A stretch of 64,000 nt of DNA from Oscillospiraceae bacterium. Its GTDB lineage: Bacteria > Bacillota > Clostridia > Oscillospirales > Oscillospiraceae. Under the pieces are notes generated by a model. It was not told the DNA's origin. It saw nothing but the letters and a program-made list of their open reading frames with translations, and made no database searches. The translations under genes and the position numbers were made by a program. Location: contig AP025582.1 in assembly GCA_022846075.1 (NCBI GenBank), forward strand, positions 2,170,001 to 2,234,000, read 5' to 3'. Shown here one piece after another: positions 60,008 through 64,000 of the stretch; position 1 is the stretch's first letter; each line of letters begins with the position of its first letter.

Positions 60008-61621
60008 TTATGCCGCATCATTTCCATGCTTTCCATCAATTCCAGCTATGGCCGGATTTATTAAATAGGCCGTCTTGGTTCTGTTGTTATAGCCCACGTC
60101 GCTTTCTACTTCCCGGATATACCCACGCTCTTCCAGCACCTTTAATGCGGGGTCCATATCGTCGGACCTGTTGAATCTCCCACGGCACAGACGGGTCAAC
60201 TCCGAGCGGGTTATTCTGGTGGTGGAAGCCATGGAAAGCCGCTTCAAGATATATCTTGCTGCTGATTGACTTTCATCAGCCCCCATGATCTGATAAGCGG
60301 CCATTGCGTGAACACCCAAGAACTCGGCTATGCTGACGGCGCTTGCCATGACCTCTGGACTGATAGGTGTTTCCGCCGGGTCTCCTTGGAGCTGGGCGGC
60401 GTGCATGAGGGCGGCGATTCTCACCATGGCCCCCACCAGCTTACAGCCCCAATCCCGCATGAACTCCCACTCGTTCCCCAGCTTGGTTTCAATGTGCCCC
60501 TGATACTGCTTTCTGATCTCGTCGGCCTCCGGGGAGAGACGGATCGTCCCAGCCCCAGGGTCGGCCAAGATGCGACGGACAAAGGACCGATAATCAGCCT
60601 TTACGGTATCTGGGACAGGTGGAGGGGATACCGCCCGCTGCCCCACCTTGGACTTGCACATGACATACAGGAACCGCCCGCACAGCCCACGGCCCCGCAT
60701 GGTGACGTTGCTCATAAGGCCGCTCAACACTTCTGGTTGGATTGTCAGCATCATGGTGAGGCGGGGAGCGTCGATGCGGTTTTGCCTTCTGCCAACACGG
60801 TCAACGGTGATAGGGTCCCCGGCGTGGCCTTTCAGGTAAACGTCAAAATTTGCTCCCTTGTCGTACCGCCCGGCCATGCTGTCAAAAATGCCGCCCTCGG
60901 CGCTAGATACGGTGATACACCCGTTTTGCGTGTCCATAATGTCCATCAGCTTTTCCGGGGTGGTATCGTCGGCCAGAAGCCGAAAGGGGTGCTTGTCCTG
61001 AAACTGTGCCAGCTCGGCGGACAAGGCAAGGGCCTCTTCCCGGCCTGCTTCCAGGTCTGCCCGCTTCCCTTTGGTGGCCCTGTCCTGCGCAGCCTGTAAC
61101 GCTTTTTCAAGTAGTTTTCGCTCGGTCCTATTTTGGTCGATCTCTACCGCCTCCGCCTGTCTGCGCTCCGCCTCATACTCATAGATGGGTTTCGTCAGAG
61201 CGGAGATCACGGCGCTTTTCCGCTCACCTGGAGGGGCAACAGCCACCGGGTACAGGCACAGAGGCTCCCGCCAGTCCGGGGTGACCTCTACCTCATACTT
61301 CGACTGAAAGGCAGTAGCCAGAACGCCCAGGGAGAGGATACCCGCCATTTCCTCCGGGGTTTGCGTACTCTCGGCCAAGCACTCCACAAAAGCGGACAGC
61401 GGCCCCGGCAAGCTCTCAACAGGGAAGTTTGGGGTATCTATGGTATCAAAGGGAATCGGTTCTTCCCAGGCCAGGAAATCGCCGGTAAGGCTCCCGTTGC
61501 GGGCAATGATACTTTCCGCCGCCTCCGCCAGTTGATCGATGGTAAGACCGTCCCGCTCCTTCAACCGTTCGATCTCTTCCAGGGTCATACCGTTTTCCAG
61601 AAGGTAGTTAAGACTGTCCAT
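60008..61621 (-). CDS. DUF3987 (YfjI-like) helicase/primase-type protein
   Basis: A 537-aa protein of the DUF3987 type, present on many phages and satellites in place of a primase-helicase. Signs are VAVAPPGERKSAVISAL (degenerate Walker A), TPEKLMDIM, EGGIFDSMAGRY and a C-terminal wHTH-like end (SELTRLCRGRFNR). The ATG at 61621 is 4 bases after the excisionase stop. Probably replication of the element. Confidence 0.8.
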   Translation of the reverse strand: MDSLNYLLENGMTLEEIERLKERDGLTIDQLAEAAESIIARNGSLTGDFLAWEEPIPFDTIDTPNFPVESLPGPLSAFVECLAESTQTPEEMAGILSLGVLATAFQSKYEVEVTPDWREPLCLYPVAVAPPGERKSAVISALTKPIYEYEAERRQAEAVEIDQNRTERKLLEKALQAAQDRATKGKRADLEAGREEALALSAELAQFQDKHPFRLLADDTTPEKLMDIMDTQNGCITVSSAEGGIFDSMAGRYDKGANFDVYLKGHAGDPITVDRVGRRQNRIDAPRLTMMLTIQPEVLSGLMSNVTMRGRGLCGRFLYVMCKSKVGQRAVSPPPVPDTVKADYRSFVRRILADPGAGTIRLSPEADEIRKQYQGHIETKLGNEWEFMRDWGCKLVGAMVRIAALMHAAQLQGDPAETPISPEVMASAVSIAEFLGVHAMAAYQIMGADESQSAARYILKRLSMASTTRITRSELTRLCRGRFNRSDDMDPALKVLEERGYIREVESDVGYNNRTKTAYLINPAIAGIDGKHGNDAA

Positions 61622-61625
61622 CCCA

Positions 61626-61805
61626 TCACCCGCCCTTGCTCTGTTGCCGCACCCACTCCCGCAGGCCATCCACGGAAACGAGGGTGCGCTCTCCGAGCTT
61701 AAAGGAAGGAAATCCCTCTTGGTGGGTGAGCTGGTACACCGTCTTTGTGGACAGGCCCAGCAGAGCCGCCGCCTCCCTCACGCTGACCGCCAGTTTGTCG
61801 GGCAT
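61626..61805 (-). CDS. Excisionase-type HTH, 59 aa
   Basis: Reading gives a 59-aa protein: LAVSVREAAALLGLSTKTVY and GFPSFKLGERTLVSVDGL, a MerR-like excisionase. GGGAGGTATAACC precedes ATG 61805. Its stop is 4 bases before the DUF3987 ATG. It pairs with the integrase for excision. Short gene. Confidence 0.75.
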   Translation of the reverse strand: MPDKLAVSVREAAALLGLSTKTVYQLTHQEGFPSFKLGERTLVSVDGLREWVRQQSKGG

Positions 61806-61807
61806 GG

Positions 61808-61987
61808 TTATACCTCCCGGCTCAAGGTGGAAATAGCTTCCGTGATAAGGGCTTCCTTTTCCTTTGTCAGGGGGAAGCGCATCCAGCGGATCAATGTGGG
61901 CTCACTCACGCCGATAGCGGCGGCCACCCTCCAAAGGGGAACACCGGCCACTCGTGCCGCCTTGCGGATATGTTCATTCTCACGCAT
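61808..61987 (-). CDS. Small HTH protein, 59 aa
   Basis: A 59-aa protein with the segments HIRKAARVAGVPLWRVAAAIG and VSEPTLIRWMRFPLTKE, a helix-turn-helix. First gene of the operon, ends 2 bases before the ATG of the excisionase-type gene. Likely a regulator of the island; its promoter has a 12-base palindrome. Confidence 0.65.
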   Translation of the reverse strand: MRENEHIRKAARVAGVPLWRVAAAIGVSEPTLIRWMRFPLTKEKEALITEAISTLSREV

Positions 61988-62013
61988 CTTGTTATCCTCA
62001 CTCTTCTATAATT

Positions 62014-62061
62014 TGGTTGCAACCATATTATTAGTATAATTGTTATTATAAAGTTGCGCAA
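62014..62061 (-). promoter_or_regulatory. Promoter and operator of the island replication operon
   Basis: TTGCGC (62056-62061), 17 bases, TATACT (62033-62038); a perfect 12-base palindrome TGGTTGCAACCA lies at 62014-62025, just downstream of the start of transcription. Confidence 0.6.
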
Positions 62062-62353
62062 TACAGGTGCAAACGCATTATTTGTGCACTTTTATAGTTC
62101 TTTTTAACACACAGAGATATGCTAACAAATTCAAACACAAGAGATCATTACAAAACATCCGTATTTTTTCTACGTTTTGACCAGAGATTTTTTGCCACAA
62201 CGCTGGCCATAGATGGCAGAGGACAGAAGGGATTATCTGCATGAGCTGGCGAGGGTACCCCCGGTGTATGTCAGGCTTATAGGGAGGAAGGGTGTAGACC
62301 TTACTGCTCCCATACCCGCAAAGACTTTTCCCGCAATGGGATTCGGGGCAAAA
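62062..62353. other. Gene-free stretch at island right end
   Basis: About 290 bases without a supported open frame, promoter-type AT-rich at the left. I see nothing else definite. Confidence 0.5.
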
Positions 62354-62378
62354 GTTTTCCCTTAAGTTTTCCCTTTAC
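62354..62378. repeat. Integrase arm-type repeat, right
   Basis: Partner of 56213-56237; GTTTTCCCTT twice, 24 of 25 identical. Lies 104 bases from attR. Confidence 0.7.
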
Positions 62379-62481
62379 GTTGTTCAGCCGATTTCCAGCC
62401 TATTCCACACCATACCACGGAAGCCTTGGGGCGCAGTACTCCAGGGAGCCGTATTCCACCCATGAAACACATCATCTATAA

Positions 62482-62507
62482 TTCGAATCCCTCCCACTCC
62501 GCCAGAA
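62482..62507 (+). repeat. attR of tRNA-Ser island, 26-bp direct repeat
   Basis: Copy of the tRNA-Ser 3' end (T loop to just beyond CCA) without the rest of a tRNA. Pairs with 56131-56156. Confidence 0.9.
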
Positions 62508-62511
62508 CCGG

Positions 62512-62555
62512 AACCCTTGCTGTCACTAAGAAAATGAGTGTCAGCAAGGGTTTTT
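62512..62555 (+). terminator. Displaced native terminator of tRNA-Ser
   Basis: AACCCTTGCTGTCACT (62512-62527) pairs with AGTGTCAGCAAGGGTT (62537-62552), one mismatch, then a T-run. It starts right after attR, as expected for a terminator separated from its tRNA by the island. Confidence 0.8.
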
Positions 62556-62611
62556 CCATGCTTTGCGGCAGGCGTTGCCGCCATATGCTCCCCACGCCGC
62601 AGGAATGAAGC

Positions 62612-62660
62612 AAAAAGTCCCCGCCGCCTGGATTCTCTTTCAGGCGGCGGGGGCTTTTTG
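62612..62660. terminator. GC-rich hairpin with T-runs both sides
   Basis: AAAAAGTCCCCGCCGCCT (62612-62629) with AGGCGGCGGGGGCTTTTT (62642-62659). The core recurs at 63405-63443. Confidence 0.7.
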
Positions 62661-62843
62661 TTTCATCGTTCCTCTTCCCTGTCCAGCTCGGGCGGCGTCT
62701 CTTTGGTGAACCCGTCTCCGGGGCCGGACACGGGGACAGGGTATGCGCTTTGCCCAGTTCGGTCCTCCGGAGCACGCCAGTCCGCATCAAAGGCCGGGCC
62801 GCCTCATACAGTTTAGCATCTGAAACTGATGGGAGTTGGTATC

Positions 62844-63119
62844 GTGACTGACGAGGTGTTGAACTCAAAAATAAAGGAATTGAAAAAGTATAAACGGGAG
62901 GTGGAAGAACTTCAGCACAACATTGACGCCATCCAATCCGAAGTGAAGGAGGAGATGCTGCGCCGCGGCGTAGAGCAAATCATGACCAGCGATTACAAAA
63001 TCTCTTGGCAGACGGTGTCCAGCGTCCGTCTGGACACGAAGTCCCTCAAAGAGGAGCGGCCGGAGATCTATGCCCGCTACGCCGTCACCGCTGAAACGAA
63101 ACGTTTTTTGGTGTCATAA
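62844..63119 (+). CDS. Gp157-like phage protein, copy 2
   Basis: A 91-aa protein with coiled coil KIKELKKYKREVEELQ and C-terminal TSDYKISWQTVSSVRLDTKS; paralogous to the island protein at 58672-58941. GTG start at 62844 with GGAG before it. Outside the island att repeats, so either a host version or a remnant of an older element. Confidence 0.65.
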   Translation: MTDEVLNSKIKELKKYKREVEELQHNIDAIQSEVKEEMLRRGVEQIMTSDYKISWQTVSSVRLDTKSLKEERPEIYARYAVTAETKRFLVS

Positions 63120-63161
63120 AAGTCAGCCCATCCCGGAAATACTAACTCCGGGGTGAAAATC

Positions 63162-63401
63162 ATGTCACACAGCAGCGCTTACTTTTCGGTGGGCAAAATT
63201 GCCGGCAAGCACGATTCCAAAGAGCTGAAGCGCGGTCTGGATGCCCTTCCGGGCGTTATGTCTGTCAGCATAAACAGCGCGAAGAACCAGATATCCGTCG
63301 ACTTCGACGATACGGGCGTGACGCAGAACAAGATCCAGCGGAAGCTGGAAGATTTGGGCTACCATATCGAGAGCGTAACCATGGAGCAGATCACGGAATA
63401 A
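63162..63401 (+). CDS. HMA-fold protein lacking CxxC
   Basis: A 79-aa protein: SAYFSVGKIAGKHDSKELKR, LDALPGVMSVSINSAKNQISVDFDD, VTQNKIQRKLEDLGYHIE is the ferredoxin-like HMA pattern of copper chaperones. The normal metal site after the first strand (GMTCxxC) reads GKHDS, so there is no CxxC. I chose ATG 63162 over GTG 63153. May bind a different ligand or a partner. Confidence 0.75.
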   Translation: MSHSSAYFSVGKIAGKHDSKELKRGLDALPGVMSVSINSAKNQISVDFDDTGVTQNKIQRKLEDLGYHIESVTMEQITE

Positions 63402-63404
63402 AAG

Positions 63405-63443
63405 CGCCCCCGCCGCCCGGACCTCAATCCAGGCGGCGGGGGC
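63405..63443. terminator. Intrinsic terminator, convergent
   Basis: GCCCCCGCCGCC (63405-63416) with GGCGGCGGGGGC (63432-63443), followed by CTTCTCT. Between the HMA gene and the nitroreductase. Confidence 0.6.
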
Positions 63444-63518
63444 CTTCTCTGTCACAGCCCGGCCGCCGGGCCGACAGTTATCCTATGACAAAAGCAGATC
63501 GTGAAAACGCTGTTCCAA

Positions 63519-64000
63519 TCAAAACCACCGGATCGAAGCCGCCTCTTTTTGTGCGGTGCGGCGATAGGTAACGCCGGAATAGCCAAGCACCAAGGCGGCA
63601 ACGGCCTTCTCCCCGCGCCCCAGGCCCAGCGCCTTACGCAGCGGGCGGGAGTGACCGGCAGCCATGCAGAAAAATCCGCTGTACAGCACGCCCAATCCGC
63701 AGGCCTCCGCCATCAGCGCCATATTGGCCGCGGCAAGAGCTCCATTCACCTTATCCCGCGACACAACGACGATTACCGCAGGCGCCTTTTTGAAGAAGAA
63801 GTGGTCATCAATCGTCATGCGCCCAGCCATGGCGCTCGTCAGTTTCGCCAGTGGAAGAATCCGTCGAAACAGGCGCACCGCCAAACGTTCCATTTGCTCC
63901 ATCTCATCCCTCAGCACAAGGAACGAGACGTCCTGGGCGTTTCCGCCGGTCGGCGTCAGGCGTCCGGCCTCAATGATCCGCGCGATGAGATCCGGCTCGA
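63519..64000 (-). CDS. Nitroreductase-family protein, partial
   Basis: The frame runs off the window end (partial at 5'). It has GGNAQDVSFLV upstream of the first Met and GLGVLYSGFF and AVAALVLGYSGV later, the FMN-binding nitroreductase pattern. Its C-terminal region is complete. Substrate unknown; the convergent terminator at 63405-63443 lies beyond its end. Confidence 0.75.
   Translation of the reverse strand, partial: EPDLIARIIEAGRLTPTGGNAQDVSFLVLRDEMEQMERLAVRLFRRILPLAKLTSAMAGRMTIDDHFFFKKAPAVIVVVSRDKVNGALAAANMALMAEACGLGVLYSGFFCMAAGHSRPLRKALGLGRGEKAVAALVLGYSGVTYRRTAQKEAASIRWF

Larger units (their letters stand above)
56131..62507. mobile_element. Island integrated at tRNA-Ser, satellite-like
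   Basis: A 6.4-kb element between the 26-bp repeats. It has an integrase next to attL, excisionase-type genes, a DUF3987 protein, a resolvase-like gene, a Lar-like anti-restriction protein and small phage-type genes, but no capsid, packaging or transfer genes. The layout is like phage-inducible satellites or small non-mobilizable integrative elements. Confidence 0.8.

Noticed and set aside
62482-62507. A second tRNA-Ser
   Set aside because: Only 26 bases match the tRNA 3' end; it is attR.

Overview
The window looks like a Clostridia chromosome, most plausibly a GC-rich gut Oscillospiraceae (Flavonifractor/Lawsonibacter-like). This rests on strong AGGAGG-type ribosome sites, GC-rich core genes, and families common in that group (TIGR04076, DUF6809, DUF6076, MobP3 relaxase, Clostridia-type deformylase-like proteins, RsgI-like anti-sigma factor). 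No rRNA is present, so the taxon is an inference. Housekeeping-type DNA is repeatedly interrupted by accessory modules.

Left part. At 0.1-2.3 kb a five-gene + strand operon encodes an SGNH hydrolase, a deformylase-like protein, a TIGR04076 protein, a phosphoesterase and a YjbR-like protein. From 2.3 to about 9.5 kb lies a minus-strand integrative mobilizable element: two overlapping tyrosine recombinases, a Zn-ribbon protein, DUF6809, a MobP3 relaxase with Sel1 repeats, a relaxosome-like protein, an oriT candidate, a replication-initiator-like HTH protein and an excisionase. A structured + strand RNA candidate and a DUF6076 gene follow. A rhodanese lipoprotein, a second SGNH hydrolase and a broken Nudix gene lie at 10.7-11.9 kb.

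The most interesting block is 12.0-27.7 kb, a visibly AT-richer minus-strand run of eleven closely packed or overlapping genes. It starts with an XRE regulator, then a DndC/SspD-like PP-loop protein with Fe-S cysteines, a DUF4007 protein, a 1204-aa ATPase and a cysteine desulfurase. This is the signature of an Ssp-type DNA phosphorothioation system. It continues with a PLD-helicase, a 56-aa protein, a DndD/SMC-like ATPase and a 175-aa unknown. It ends with three genes not expected from the Ssp systems I know: a sigma-70-type factor with an RpoD-like region 4, a DUF262 protein and a Ser/Thr protein kinase. I propose it is a kinase- and sigma-equipped variant of SspABCD-SspFGH-like defence. A MerR/TipAS regulator, a methyltransferase and the 3' half of a tRNA-Pro (probable attachment-site scar at 29.96 kb) close this accessory region.

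The middle (30-44.4 kb) is a signalling cluster: three hybrid histidine kinases, a REC-degenerate GGDEF-EAL protein and a PAS-GGDEF-GAF protein in two minus-strand operons. The two operons share nearly the same promoter/leader sequence. A regulator with two GntR-type wHTH domains lies between them on the + strand.

From 44.6 to 55.9 kb is core-like DNA: TrmH-type methyltransferase, FAD/Rieske oxidoreductase, DUF188 protein, RsmH, a second deformylase-like protein whose metal-binding Cys is Arg, two esterases, a stalk-domain secreted protein, a sigma/RsgI-like anti-sigma pair, TauE/SafE transporter and MarR regulator.

At 56.06 kb an intact tRNA-Ser(GGA) is the target of a 6.4-kb island (56.13-62.51 kb). 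It is bounded by a 26-bp direct repeat of the tRNA 3' end and by matching integrase arm-type repeats. It carries an integrase, Lar-like protein, DUF3987 protein, a resolvase-like gene without a normal start, small HTH genes and a three-repeat divergent switch region, and resembles a phage-satellite-type element. A Gp157-like paralog, an HMA-fold protein without its CxxC, and a partial nitroreductase end the window.
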